From Microbacteriaceae bacterium UBA963 (GTDB lineage: Bacteria > Actinomycetota > Actinomycetes > Actinomycetales > Microbacteriaceae), in contig DBCH01000130.1 of NCBI GenBank assembly GCA_002292955.1, positions 2,040 to 42,439 of the forward strand: a DNA stretch of 40,400 nt. Reading direction: 5' to 3'. The notes beneath the pieces were generated by a model that saw nothing but the letters and a program-made list of their open reading frames with translations, was not told the DNA's origin and ran no database searches. Made by a program: the position numbers and the translations under genes. This document shows, piece after piece, positions 1 to 8,169 of this stretch; position 1 is the stretch's first letter; each line of letters begins with the position of its first letter.

Positions 1-110
1 AGATAGCCCCACCATCCGATGAGGTTGCGCCAGGCGTCAGAGGCAAACAGCGTAAAGAAGGTCAGGCCCACAAGGCCTGTGTGCGCGTTCTGACGCGCTC
101 TGGTCACCAT
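1..110 (-). CDS. Partial membrane-protein gene, N-terminal end only
   Basis: Only the first 36 codons of this minus-strand gene are in the window. They read MVTRARQNAHTGLVGLTFF, followed by a hydrophobic stretch with DAWRNLIGWWGYL, which suggests a transmembrane segment close to the N-terminus. The start is chosen because a -10-like TAGCCT lies exactly six bases before the ATG, the leaderless layout seen at many other genes here. The gene begins 9 bases beyond the stop codon of the acyl-CoA dehydrogenase gene on the same strand and may also be reached by readthrough from it. The family is not recognised from this fragment. Confidence 0.5.
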   Translation of the reverse strand, partial: MVTRARQNAHTGLVGLTFFTLFASDAWRNLIGWWGY

Positions 111-122
111 GCCATAAGGCTA
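111..122 (-). promoter_or_regulatory. Leaderless -10 element inside the upstream gene's stop
   Basis: On the minus strand TAGCCT (122-117) is followed by six bases and then ATG at 110. The TAG of this hexamer is also the stop codon of the acyl-CoA dehydrogenase gene. No convincing -35 was found. Confidence 0.4.
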
Positions 123-1298
123 GACGAATGCCGCGTGACCCGTGACGGCGCGACCCACGATGAGCGTATTCATCTCACGAGTTCCCTCGTAGCTGTAGAG
201 AGCCTCGGCGTCGGCAAAGAATCGAGCCACGTCGTACTCGAGCACGATGCCGTTACCGCCGAGTGCTTCGCGGCAGTGCGCCACGGCCTCGCGCATGTTG
301 ATGGTGGTGACGGCCTTGGCGAGAGCCGCGTGTTCGTCGCCCATGGTGCCGCGGTCCTGCATCATGGAGAGTTCGCGAATCATGGTGAGTGCCGAGGTAA
401 TCAGCCCGAGGGCAGAGACAAGGTGGTTTTGCACGAGCTGATGCTTGGCGATGGGAACACCAAACTGTTCGCGCTCGAGGGCATACGTGCGCGCCGCCTC
501 ATACGCGCCCACGGCAACACCCACGGCAGCCCAGGCCACCTCGGCGCGGGTGAGTCGAAGGACCATGGCCGTGTCGGCGAATGAGTTGGCGCCGGGAAGA
601 CGGTTGCTCTCGGGCACGATAACGTCCTTCAGCGTGATGTGTGCATTCTGCACAATCCGAAGCGAAATCTTGCCCTCGATGCGCTCGGCCGAATAGCCGG
701 GTGTCGAGGTGGGAACGATGAAACCCTTCACCTTGTTGTCGGCCACATCCTTGGCCCACACCACGCAGACGTCACACCAGGTACCGTTACCGATCCAGCG
801 CTTTTCGCCGTTGAGCACCCACTCGTCGCCTCGGCGTTCTGCCGTCGTGCGCAGACCCTGGGCAGAATCCGAACCGCTGAGCGGTTCGGTGAGGCCAAAA
901 CAGCCCACAAGTGACCCGTCGCTCAGTGGCGGCAACCACTGGGCCCGCTGCTCGGGCGAACCGAGTTCGCCAATGGAGCCCATTGCCAGACCGTTGTTTA
1001 CGCCCACGTACGTCGCAACGCTGGCGTCAACTCGGGCCAGCTCAAGCGCGACCCACCCCCGGAACACTGCGCTTGTCTCGAATCGCCGGGTCTCGGGAAA
1101 GGCCATGCCCATCACGCCGCAGTCGGCTAGCCCGGCAACAATGTCCTGCGGAAACTCGGCGGCCTCCCAGAGGCGATTGACACGGGGCTTGACGTCCCGC
1201 TCGAGGTAGGTGCGCAGGTGCGCCAAGAAGTCTTTCTCCTGCTCGGTGAGCAACATCTCGAGCCCGAAAAAGTCTCCGTGGAGTTGGCTGAGCGTCAT
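120..1298 (-). CDS. Acyl-CoA dehydrogenase, glutaryl-CoA dehydrogenase-like
   Basis: A 392-residue flavoprotein of the acyl-CoA dehydrogenase family. It has the normal length and the N-terminal helical, middle beta and C-terminal helical layout. The FAD-contacting segment reads CFGLTEPLSGSDS, and KRWIGNGTWCDVCVVWAK follows it. Near the C-terminus YEGTREMNTLIVGRAVTG carries the expected catalytic glutamate at about residue 371. The YEGT...GRA(V/I)TG context resembles glutaryl-CoA dehydrogenase, which oxidises and decarboxylates glutaryl-CoA to crotonyl-CoA in lysine and tryptophan breakdown. Substrate choice cannot be settled by eye, so the family call is firm and the glutaryl call moderate. 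The ATG at 1298 is preceded by AAGGAGATGTC, a clear ribosome binding site. The gene is divergent from manA with about 81 bases between the starts. Confidence 0.88.
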   Translation of the reverse strand: MTLSQLHGDFFGLEMLLTEQEKDFLAHLRTYLERDVKPRVNRLWEAAEFPQDIVAGLADCGVMGMAFPETRRFETSAVFRGWVALELARVDASVATYVGVNNGLAMGSIGELGSPEQRAQWLPPLSDGSLVGCFGLTEPLSGSDSAQGLRTTAERRGDEWVLNGEKRWIGNGTWCDVCVVWAKDVADNKVKGFIVPTSTPGYSAERIEGKISLRIVQNAHITLKDVIVPESNRLPGANSFADTAMVLRLTRAEVAWAAVGVAVGAYEAARTYALEREQFGVPIAKHQLVQNHLVSALGLITSALTMIRELSMMQDRGTMGDEHAALAKAVTTINMREAVAHCREALGGNGIVLEYDVARFFADAEALYSYEGTREMNTLIVGRAVTGHAAFV

Positions 1299-1363
1299 GA
1301 CATCTCCTTCGATACGTGGCGCCGTTCGATTCGCGCCTCCCGTGCATTCTCTCGCGTTCAGGC

Positions 1364-1379
1364 TAACGTGGCGCTCAGA
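1364..1379 (+). promoter_or_regulatory. Probable -10 region of manA
   Basis: TAACGT at 1364-1369 lies ten bases before the manA ATG, which would give a nearly leaderless mRNA. It falls in the 81-base divergent gap with the acyl-CoA dehydrogenase gene. No -35 is obvious. Confidence 0.3.
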
Positions 1380-2558
1380 ATGTTTCTGCCCATTGATAAC
1401 GTGCCGCGCGACTACGCGTGGGGCTCGCGCACGGCTATCGCCGAAATTTTGGGCCGCGACGCCTCCGGTGGGCCGGAGGCAGAACTATGGCTTGGTTCAC
1501 ATCCGGGGTGTCCGAGCCGTGTGGTCACCCCGGGCGTCTCGGCATCCGAGCAGACAACGCTCGATACATACTTGGCGACACACGGTGAACCTCCGTTGGG
1601 CTTTCTCCTCAAAGTGTTGGCGGCCGCGCAGCCCCTGTCACTCCAGGTGCACCCCACCACCGAGCAGGCGCTCGAGGGTTTTGCGCGTGAGAACGCTGCG
1701 GGAATTCCACTCGACGCCCCTCATCGCAACTATCGCGACGCGTCGGCCAAGCCCGAACTGATTATGGCGCTCGCGGATGGGTTTGACGCACTCAGCGGGT
1801 TTCGGCCCGTGAGCGAGAGCCTCCGCGTTCTCAGGGATTTTTCGCACCTGACCGCGACGGGGGGAGATGAGGTGGGAGCGGAAGCGCTGACGGCTTTTGC
1901 GTTGCGGGTCGCTCAGGACGGGTTAGCCGACGCCGTCACGTTTGCCCTCACAGATGCGCGGGCCGTCGACCTCACTCGCAGTGTTGTCGATGTCGCGAGA
2001 CGTGAGGGCAGTGAGGGGAACCCGCGCGAACGCGAGACTGTCCGTTGGCTGGCAGACGCTTGTGGTGATGACCCGGGAATCCTGATTTGTCTGTTGCTGA
2101 ATCGCGTCACCCTCCGTGCGGGGGAGGCCCTCTTTTTGGGCGCGGGAAATCTGCACGCCTACTTGCGTGGTTCGGGTATCGAGGTCATGTCCGCGAGTGA
2201 CAACGTGCTCCGCGGCGGGTTGACCAGCAAGCACGTTGACGTTCCCGAACTGTTGCGGGTGGCTTCGTGGGAACCGTTGGCAGATCCGGTGTGGCCGGCA
2301 ACCCCCGAGGCCCCGGGTGTTGTGGCGTTCTATCCGCCCGTCGATGACTTTGCATTGTTTAGCGTGAGTGATCCCGAGCCCACGGCGACCGTTGTGACGC
2401 GGGGCTCGGGCATTGTGTTGGCTCTCGACGGGTCGCTCGACGTTGTGGGGACCTCCTCGCGCGCGGTCGTCGAGCGTGGTGACGCGCTCTACGCGTCAGC
2501 CGACGAGTTCCCACTCACCTTCTCTGGCCGGGGCCGCGCGGTCGTCGCGACGGGGTAA
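1380..2558 (+). CDS. manA: Mannose-6-phosphate isomerase, class I
   Basis: A 392-residue type I phosphomannose isomerase that interconverts fructose-6-phosphate and mannose-6-phosphate and so feeds GDP-mannose synthesis. The frame is open from 1218, but MFLPIDNVPRDYAWGS is the family's normal N-terminus, so the ATG at 1380 is chosen. Zinc ligands are visible in LSLQVHP (about residues 85-90), in AKPELIMAL (glutamate near 125) and in GAGNLHAYL (about 254-260). The family segment DNVLRGGLTSKHVD, with the substrate-binding arginine, follows. Together with manB at 8159 it covers two steps of mannose phosphate metabolism. In mycobacteria manA lies in the same whiB2-manB-sahH neighbourhood. Confidence 0.95.
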   Translation: MFLPIDNVPRDYAWGSRTAIAEILGRDASGGPEAELWLGSHPGCPSRVVTPGVSASEQTTLDTYLATHGEPPLGFLLKVLAAAQPLSLQVHPTTEQALEGFARENAAGIPLDAPHRNYRDASAKPELIMALADGFDALSGFRPVSESLRVLRDFSHLTATGGDEVGAEALTAFALRVAQDGLADAVTFALTDARAVDLTRSVVDVARREGSEGNPRERETVRWLADACGDDPGILICLLLNRVTLRAGEALFLGAGNLHAYLRGSGIEVMSASDNVLRGGLTSKHVDVPELLRVASWEPLADPVWPATPEAPGVVAFYPPVDDFALFSVSDPEPTATVVTRGSGIVLALDGSLDVVGTSSRAVVERGDALYASADEFPLTFSGRGRAVVATG

Positions 2559-2617
2559 AACGCCTGCGAATCAGGGCAAACCCTCGACCCCGTACTGAAA
2601 CTTCTTTCGTCGCGGAC

Positions 2618-2646
2618 TTGACGCAAACGAATAACACCGGTGTAAT
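2618..2646 (+). promoter_or_regulatory. whiB2 promoter with overlapping palindrome
   Basis: A -35 TTGACG (2618-2623) is separated by 17 bases from a -10 TGTAAT (2641-2646). A near-perfect palindrome, ATAACACCGGTGTAAT (2631-2646, 14 of 16 positions symmetric), covers the spacer and the -10. It contains the perfect decamer ACACCGGTGT. This placement fits a repressor operator. A GGAGG ribosome binding site lies shortly before the ATG at 2706. Confidence 0.6.
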
Positions 2647-2705
2647 TATCTTCAGACAGGCTGTTCCGAGCGTGTCGTTGATCATAAGAAAGACGGAGGT
2701 CCGGT

Positions 2706-3020
2706 ATGTCGACCTACACATCCGGTGTCCCGAGTAATTGGCATGTCGACCCGGTCACGTTGGGTGTGCCCGGCGCGCGGCCCCTTGAGTCAGAACACGA
2801 AGGCCAACTCTCCTGGCAGGCAGACGCCCTCTGTGCCCAGACCGACCCTGAGTCGTTTTTTCCTGAAAAGGGTGGCTCCACGCGCGACGCGAAGAAAATC
2901 TGTACGTCGTGCGAGGTTCGCAGTGAATGCCTCGAATATGCGCTGGCCAACGACGAGCGCTTCGGTATCTGGGGCGGGCTGAGCGAGCGCGAGCGCCGCA
3001 AGCTCCGTCGTCGCGCCTAA
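2706..3020 (+). CDS. whiB2: WhiB-family iron-sulfur regulator (WhiB2/WhmD type)
   Basis: A 104-residue WhiB protein. Four cysteines (C43, C66, C69, C75) in the pattern C-x22-C-x2-C-x5-C are the expected ligands of a 4Fe-4S cluster. They are followed by the family's GIWGG turn (residues 87-91) and a basic tail, SERERRKLRRRA, for DNA binding. The segment CAQTDPESFFPEKGGSTRDAKKIC matches my memory of WhiB2/WhmD, which is tied to septation and cell division in mycobacteria and is the sporulation regulator WhiB in Streptomyces. The genome position near manA, manB, sahH and mtrAB also agrees. WhiB proteins act with a sigma factor and often control their own promoter. The subtype call rests on motif memory and context. 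Confidence 0.9.
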   Translation: MSTYTSGVPSNWHVDPVTLGVPGARPLESEHEGQLSWQADALCAQTDPESFFPEKGGSTRDAKKICTSCEVRSECLEYALANDERFGIWGGLSERERRKLRRRA

Positions 3021-3043
3021 CCGATACTTGTCGGCTGCCGACC

Positions 3044-3056
3044 TAGGCTGGTCGCG
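3044..3056 (+). promoter_or_regulatory. Leaderless -10 element of the GT2 gene
   Basis: TAGGCT (3044-3049) is followed by seven bases and then ATG at 3057. There is no purine-rich ribosome binding site, so a leaderless mRNA is likely. The same hexamer and spacing recur before 7957 and 22150. Confidence 0.5.
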
Positions 3057-5942
3057 ATGAGCCCCAGAGTCACCGCAATTCTTGTTGCCCGCGCGGGCGG
3101 GGAACATCTCTCCCAGACGCTGACAGCGCTGAGCTCGCAGACGCGTCAACCGGATTCGCTCGTTGTTGTCGACAACGGTTCGCGGGGTTCTGTCGCTTCG
3201 TATTTGCGGGGAGGCCCCGCACACAAAGTCATCACCATGCCGGGTTCTGTTCCCTTCGGTGAGGCGATCGAGGCCGCTGCCCGAACGGCCGCGCTCGATC
3301 GGGGAGAAAACGACGTGCTCTGGTTCTTGGGGCAAGACAGCGCCCCGGCACCCACGGCACTCGAGCGGCTCCTCGGCGCACTCGAAGTCTCGCCGTCGGT
3401 GGCCATCGTGGGCCCAAAGCAGATGGAGTGGGACCGTCCGGACTACATTGCGGAATATGGTCTGACGCTGACTCGGCGTGGTCGCACGGTCTCGTTGGTC
3501 AGCGACGAGCTCGACCAAGGCCAGCACGATACTGTTTCGGACGTGCTGGCCGTCGGCGGCAATGGTCTGCTCATTCGTGAATCCGTGTATCGGCTCTTGG
3601 GCGGGTGCGACCCCGGACTCCCGGTGGTCGACGACGCCCTGGATTTGTGCGTCCGAGCTCGCCTGGCCGGACATCGAGTTTCGGTGGTGCCAGACGCACG
3701 CGTTCTGACCGCGGGCGACGGCGTGATTGGACCCAACATGTCGACCCGGCTCCGCGCCCGGGTTCGGCGCGCTCGGTTTACCCGCACGGCCCAGCTTTAT
3801 CGTGGCCTGGCCTATGCCCCAGGATTCGCCGTGTTTTGGCTGTGGTGGGCACTCGGCATCCGGTCCGTTGTGCGTTCTGTCTGGTTGCTTCTGGCCAAAC
3901 GTCCACACGAGGTCGGCGGAGAATTTCGCTCCGCACTTTCGGTGGCATTTTCGATGCCGAGTATCTCTCGCTCCCGTTCTCAGAGAGCGAGGGCCAGCAC
4001 CACCGGGTGGTGGGCGCTGTCGGCACTACGCCTGTCATCGGACGCGGTTCGTCGACGGAATGCGCTCGAGCGCGAGCAGGCGCGCCTTTATCACGAGGGT
4101 GCCCGCCGTCCCCTGCACTTCTTTACGTCAGGCGGAGCCTGGACAACGATTGCGTTGGCCATCGTCTCCTTTGTTGTCAATCTCCCGCTCCTCGGTGCGC
4201 ACGCCATCGGGGGAGGCGCACTTCTGCCTCTCTCCGCCTCGGTGGGTAACGTCTGGGGCCAGGTCGGGTACGGTTGGCGCTCTCTCGCGCTGGCTCAACT
4301 CAACCCGGCTGATCCGTTTACCTGGGTGCTCGCCCTGATGGGCTCCGTCACGTGGTGGGAACCCTCTTTCGCACTGGTCGCGCTCTGGTTTGTTGCCCTC
4401 CCCCTGGCGGGGGCAGGTGCCTGGGTGGTCATGGCAAGGCTTACGGACAGGGCCGGTGTGCGCGTGTTTGCCGGACTCGCCTACGGACTCGCCCCCACGC
4501 TCTTGATTGCCCTGCAGGACGGACGACCCGCCGCGGTGCTTGCGCACGTGCTGTTGCCCTGGCTGTTCGCAGCCGGCCTTCGTGCGTCGCGTTCGTGGTC
4601 CGCCTCGGCAATTGCCGCGCTCCTCTTTGCCGCAGTTGTAGCGTGTGCCCCGTCACTCGGGGTGGCCCTCCTCATTGTGTGGTTCGGCACGGTCGTCTTA
4701 ACAGGACGCTACATCGGTCGATTTTTGGCCATCCCCATACCCGCGGTCGTCCTCTTTGCCCCGGTGGTGATTGTGCAGCTCTTCTCGGGGAACCCGTTGG
4801 GGATGCTCGCCGATCCAGGGCCGGTCGTGCCCTTTGCGGATGCAGCGCGATGGGAAATGGCATTGGGCTATCCCACGTCGGGCCTCGGCGGTTGGCTTGA
4901 CCTGACCGGCTCAATCGACTGGGGCATCAATGTTGCCTCCGGCCTGATTGTTTTGGTTCTCGTCGCCGTGGTGGCAGCACTCGCTGTGGCGGGCCTGTTT
5001 TCTGCGCACCCGGTTCGCGCACAGTTGGCGCTCTTCGTGGCCCTCTTGGGTCTGGCGTCCGCGATTGCCACGACCGGACTGCGGGTAGCGTTTGAGGGCC
5101 AGACCGCCGTTGCGCTCTGGCCGGGGGCCGGCCTGAGTTTGGCCTCGCTGGGCCTCATCGTTGCTGCCAGCACCGGGATGACGGTTCTGCGACGCTTCTC
5201 GTTCTACCCGGCAATCGCGGGAACGGTTGCCGTGGTTCTTCTCGCGGTTCCGCTGGTGGGATCACTGCTCTTGGGAACGGGAGAGGTTGCCGCTTCCACG
5301 GGCCGGACGCTTCCGGCCTACGTGACCGCCACGGCCGCCAATACGCCGCGCGTGGGAACGCTCGTCATCACACCGCAGCCCGATGGTGGTATTGCCGCGG
5401 TGTTGGTAAGAGGTCAGGGCATGACGCTTGATCAGTCCTCCACGCTCATTAACACGAGCGTTGGCACGGGAGAGGGACAACAACAGTTGGCGCTCATGGC
5501 GGGCGATCTCAGTTCGACCGGTGGCGCGCAGGCCGAACCGCAACTACAGAAGTGGGGGATCGGCTACATTCTGCTGGCACCGCCGGCTTCGGGTGACGCG
5601 CCGAGCACCTCGGAAGACGCAGCCACCGCCAGCTCGCGCGTGCGATCGTCGCTCGATGCCAATCCCACCCTGACGCCGATTGGCGAGACGGATGTGGGGC
5701 TGCTCTGGAGCTTCCCCGGCGTGACAACGGCCGATGTTGAGAGCGATACCCCCGCTTCGGCAACTCAACCGTGGCGGACCATAATCCTCTCGGTACAGTC
5801 ACTCGTCCTTATTCTCACGCTGCTCGTGGCTATTCCCACGGGACCACCGCGCGTTGAGGGCCGCCAGCGCGGAGAACCCGATGCGGAACACGAAGATGAC
5901 AAACCCGAAGATGTCCTGGCAGGTGACCATGACGAAGCGTAA
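3057..5942 (+). CDS. Large membrane glycosyltransferase, GT2 family
   Basis: A 961-residue protein. Residues 1 to about 225 form a GT-A type family 2 glycosyltransferase domain. SLVVVDNGSRG is the nucleotide-sugar strand, and WFLGQDSAPAP lies where the acidic metal-binding motif is expected. DDALDLCVRARLAGHRVSVVPDA is the acceptor-side region. The rest is a long polytopic membrane part of about a dozen helices from residue 250, ending near residue 940, followed by an acidic tail (EDDKPEDVLAGDHDEA). The donor and acceptor are unknown. The location beside manA, manB and whiB2 suggests an envelope polysaccharide or glycoprotein. The DUF5719 gene starts 14 bases before this gene ends, so the two proteins are probably made together and may form a complex. 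The first D of the usual DDSAP motif is replaced by Q. Confidence 0.85.
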   Translation: MSPRVTAILVARAGGEHLSQTLTALSSQTRQPDSLVVVDNGSRGSVASYLRGGPAHKVITMPGSVPFGEAIEAAARTAALDRGENDVLWFLGQDSAPAPTALERLLGALEVSPSVAIVGPKQMEWDRPDYIAEYGLTLTRRGRTVSLVSDELDQGQHDTVSDVLAVGGNGLLIRESVYRLLGGCDPGLPVVDDALDLCVRARLAGHRVSVVPDARVLTAGDGVIGPNMSTRLRARVRRARFTRTAQLYRGLAYAPGFAVFWLWWALGIRSVVRSVWLLLAKRPHEVGGEFRSALSVAFSMPSISRSRSQRARASTTGWWALSALRLSSDAVRRRNALEREQARLYHEGARRPLHFFTSGGAWTTIALAIVSFVVNLPLLGAHAIGGGALLPLSASVGNVWGQVGYGWRSLALAQLNPADPFTWVLALMGSVTWWEPSFALVALWFVALPLAGAGAWVVMARLTDRAGVRVFAGLAYGLAPTLLIALQDGRPAAVLAHVLLPWLFAAGLRASRSWSASAIAALLFAAVVACAPSLGVALLIVWFGTVVLTGRYIGRFLAIPIPAVVLFAPVVIVQLFSGNPLGMLADPGPVVPFADAARWEMALGYPTSGLGGWLDLTGSIDWGINVASGLIVLVLVAVVAALAVAGLFSAHPVRAQLALFVALLGLASAIATTGLRVAFEGQTAVALWPGAGLSLASLGLIVAASTGMTVLRRFSFYPAIAGTVAVVLLAVPLVGSLLLGTGEVAASTGRTLPAYVTATAANTPRVGTLVITPQPDGGIAAVLVRGQGMTLDQSSTLINTSVGTGEGQQQLALMAGDLSSTGGAQAEPQLQKWGIGYILLAPPASGDAPSTSEDAATASSRVRSSLDANPTLTPIGETDVGLLWSFPGVTTADVESDTPASATQPWRTIILSVQSLVLILTLLVAIPTGPPRVEGRQRGEPDAEHEDDKPEDVLAGDHDEA

Positions 5943-7449
5943 GAGCTTTTTGCGATACGGGCTGCGGTCAGCCGCCGGGCTCGTGGGTGCCGCCATTGCG
6001 GCTGGCGTGGTGGGGTTTTTGTGCATCGTGCCACTGCCAAATTTCACCGCAACCGCAAGGTCGCAACTGGTGACGCCCACTCCCACCGACCAGCGGCTCA
6101 TCTGCCCGGGCAGCACCGTTGATGTCCTGGCCCTGAACGGCGATGCCACGTCATTCGGGGCGATGGGCGTGCCGGAGTACGTTACGTCGGAGCGAGGGAC
6201 CTCCATTACCCAGACGGCGCTCGCGGCTCCCGACGCCTCGTCCGGGGACTCTCTGACCCAACCGCAGCAGTTGTTTGCCCCGGCACCCTCGACCGACACC
6301 GCACCCCAGATTTCCGGCGTACAGTCTCAACAGGTGGCAACCGAGTCCATTTCTGGACTAGCCACGGCCCCGTGCGGTGAGGCGTCAACCGACGCGTGGC
6401 TGGTTGGTGGGTCAACCCAGACGGGGCGCACCACCCTTCTTTTTCTCACCAATCCCACCGAGGTCGCCGCCAACGTCACCGTCACCGTGCTGGGGGAGAA
6501 CGGCTGGATTTCTGGACCGGGATCTTCGGGAATCATCGTCGAACCGGCAACCCAGCGAATCATCTCGCTTGCCGCTCTGGCTCCAAACGTGGGTAATCCC
6601 GTCGTGCGCGTGACGAGTACAGGCGGTCAGGTGGTGCCCACGCTGCAACAGTCGGTGATTCGCACGCTGCTGCCCGACGGCGTGGAACTGATTGCGCAAG
6701 GAGCAAATCCCAACGTGCGCCTCGTGATTCCTGGAATTCGCCTCTCGGGCATGTCCAGCGAATACTCCACGGAGGGTGGCATTGTCACCATCGATAGCGA
6801 ACCAGCGATTCGCATTGGGGTTCCCGGCGAAGAGGATGCCGCGGTAACGGTAACGGCATACGGCGTGAGCGGGAAGCCCGTGGCGGTCAAATCAACCGTT
6901 CCTGCGGGACGCGTTGTCGAGCTTCCTTTCGGCCGTCTTGACGACGGTGTCTACACCCTGGTGGTCTCTGCGACGCACCCCGTTGTCGCCGCGGCTCGCA
7001 CCATCAATTACGCGAACATTGATCCATTCACCGATGCGCCGTCCACCGCCGACCCCGCCGCTCCCGAACAAGCTGTCGGACCAGACTCGGTGGGTTCGTT
7101 GGCTCCCCTTACTGGCGGTGACTTCACCTGGAACGTGTCCACCCTCCCCATAATGGGCGAGACCCTCGTGAGCGTTTCGACAGGCCCGCGCCCCACACTC
7201 ACCCTCTTCAATTCGGGCAAATCAGATGTAACAGTTCGCCTGTCAGAAGCCGACACGTCTCTTCCCGATGTGACCATCCCGGCCTTCGGCGTTCGTGCCG
7301 TGCCCCTGACCCCGGGTGCCCGTTACGCGCTGTTAAGCGAATTTGCGGTGTACGCCGCCGTGAACTACGCCGGGCAAGGACTCGGGGCTTCGGTGCCGCT
7401 CGCCCCGGCCAGTCAACTTGCGTCGGGCATCATGGTGTTCCCCCGCTAG
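5929..7449 (+). CDS. DUF5719-type membrane-anchored extracytoplasmic protein
   Basis: A 506-residue protein. The ATG at 5929 (MTKRKSFLRYGLRSAAG) is chosen over an upstream in-frame ATG because it has an AGGTG ribosome binding site, overlaps the previous gene by only 14 bases and puts a basic stretch directly before a single hydrophobic anchor (residues about 10-35). The remainder is a secreted region of beta-rich, low-cysteine sequence, with repeated motifs such as TDAWLVGGSTQTGRTTLLFLTNPTEVAANVTV. This matches my memory of the actinobacterial DUF5719 family found beside this glycosyltransferase. No catalytic motif is seen. It may be an accessory or structural partner of the glycosyltransferase at the outer face of the membrane. 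Confidence 0.75.
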   Translation: MTKRKSFLRYGLRSAAGLVGAAIAAGVVGFLCIVPLPNFTATARSQLVTPTPTDQRLICPGSTVDVLALNGDATSFGAMGVPEYVTSERGTSITQTALAAPDASSGDSLTQPQQLFAPAPSTDTAPQISGVQSQQVATESISGLATAPCGEASTDAWLVGGSTQTGRTTLLFLTNPTEVAANVTVTVLGENGWISGPGSSGIIVEPATQRIISLAALAPNVGNPVVRVTSTGGQVVPTLQQSVIRTLLPDGVELIAQGANPNVRLVIPGIRLSGMSSEYSTEGGIVTIDSEPAIRIGVPGEEDAAVTVTAYGVSGKPVAVKSTVPAGRVVELPFGRLDDGVYTLVVSATHPVVAAARTINYANIDPFTDAPSTADPAAPEQAVGPDSVGSLAPLTGGDFTWNVSTLPIMGETLVSVSTGPRPTLTLFNSGKSDVTVRLSEADTSLPDVTIPAFGVRAVPLTPGARYALLSEFAVYAAVNYAGQGLGASVPLAPASQLASGIMVFPR

Positions 7450-7466
7450 GAGCTGGAGGAGGCCAT

Positions 7467-7916
7467 CTAGGGATGGAAGCGCTCGGGCCCCAGCTCTTCG
7501 GGGCGGCGGCCCAGATACTCGGCCACGGCACGAAACACGCACTCCTCAATCGCCATCTGTCGATGCAGATCGTCATCGACGTGGAGACGACTCAGTCGCT
7601 GAATCGGAACCCGGTACAGCACGATGCGCTTTGCGCCGGAGTCGACCGACCAGCGAGGAATCTCCCCCGGGGCTAACGGTGAAGCGGGGTTGGCGGCCAC
7701 CTCAAAAGTGACGTCAGCGAGTTCTGTGTTCCAGAGGGAGCGCAGATACTGAGCGGTCTGCGCCACCGTGGTAAAGAACTTCTCGGTCCGTCCGTGAATG
7801 ACCGGAAGGTGTGGCCCCGTGACCGGAGAGCGCATTCCGCGTCCGTGCCGATCTGAGCCACGGCCGCGAGTGCGCGCGCGGGAAGACGAGAACTCACCCG
7901 ATCCACTCGCTGGCAT
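7467..7916 (-). CDS. Metallopeptidase-family protein without zinc motif
   Basis: A 149-residue protein similar to the small zincin-like family annotated in actinobacteria as 'metallopeptidase family protein' (the position of Rv3259). The basic segment RDRHGRGM followed by PVTGPHLPV near residues 22-40, and KRIVLYRVPIQRL near residue 96, are typical. Where true zincins have HExxH, this protein has AIEECVFRAVAEYLG, so zinc hydrolysis is unlikely. From memory, other actinobacterial members are similarly degenerate. The ATG at 7916 has TAGCAT six bases upstream. The gene converges on the DUF5719 gene with 17 bases between stops and diverges from the DUF3499 gene. The function is unknown. Confidence 0.75.
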   Translation of the reverse strand: MPASGSGEFSSSRARTRGRGSDRHGRGMRSPVTGPHLPVIHGRTEKFFTTVAQTAQYLRSLWNTELADVTFEVAANPASPLAPGEIPRWSVDSGAKRIVLYRVPIQRLSRLHVDDDLHRQMAIEECVFRAVAEYLGRRPEELGPERFHP

Positions 7917-7928
7917 ATCCCCATGCTA
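7917..7928 (-). promoter_or_regulatory. Leaderless -10 element, minus strand
   Basis: On the minus strand TAGCAT (7928-7923) is followed by six bases and ATG at 7916. Together with TAGGCT at 7944 on the other strand, this makes a compact divergent leaderless promoter pair within 40 bases. Confidence 0.45.
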
Positions 7929-7943
7929 GCCATGCGGCCTGCC

Positions 7944-7956
7944 TAGGCTGAAGGAT
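7944..7956 (+). promoter_or_regulatory. Leaderless -10 element of the DUF3499 gene
   Basis: TAGGCT (7944-7949) is followed by seven bases and the GTG at 7957. An ATG at 7955 is in another frame and is not used by the DUF3499 reading. Confidence 0.45.
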
Positions 7957-8169
7957 GTGACCGATCGTCGCTGCTCCCAGTCCAGTTGCTCTCGGGTGGC
8001 CGCGGCAACCGTCACCCTCGACTACGAGGGGAGCACCGTGGCCATCGGTCCGCTCGCCCCCGACTATGCCGGAGAGGGGTACGACCTGTGCCTCACGCAT
8101 GCTCGACGCCTCACAGCCGCGCAGGGATGGCGCGTGCTTCGGCATATAGAATTGTGGGATGAGCCCTGA
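7957..8169 (+). CDS. DUF3499 small conserved protein
   Basis: A 70-residue protein. The N-terminal CSQSSCSRVA gives paired cysteines, and YDLCLTHARRLTAAQGWRV in the C-terminal half adds a further cysteine and histidine. This pattern is the DUF3499 signature and looks like a small zinc-binding fold, though metal binding is inferred. In actinobacteria this gene normally sits just before the phosphomannomutase gene, as it does here. The GTG at 7957 is the only start that keeps the first cysteine and it has a leaderless -10. Its last 11 bases overlap the start of manB, so translation is likely coupled. Confidence 0.85.
   Translation: MTDRRCSQSSCSRVAAATVTLDYEGSTVAIGPLAPDYAGEGYDLCLTHARRLTAAQGWRVLRHIELWDEP
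8147..8158 (+). promoter_or_regulatory. Internal leaderless -10 before manB
   Basis: TAGAAT (8147-8152) is followed by six bases and the manB ATG at 8159. It lies inside the end of the DUF3499 gene, so manB could be expressed separately as well as by readthrough. Confidence 0.45.

Noticed and set aside
869..889. A perfect 21-base palindrome, CCGAACCGCT-G-AGCGGTTCGG
   Set aside because: It lies inside the conserved TEPLSGSD active-site segment of the acyl-CoA dehydrogenase gene, where codon choice alone can produce it. No promoter or gene boundary is near.
2790..3908. A 372-codon minus-strand frame across whiB2 and the glycosyltransferase start
   Set aside because: It runs antisense to two well-supported genes and has shadow-like composition.
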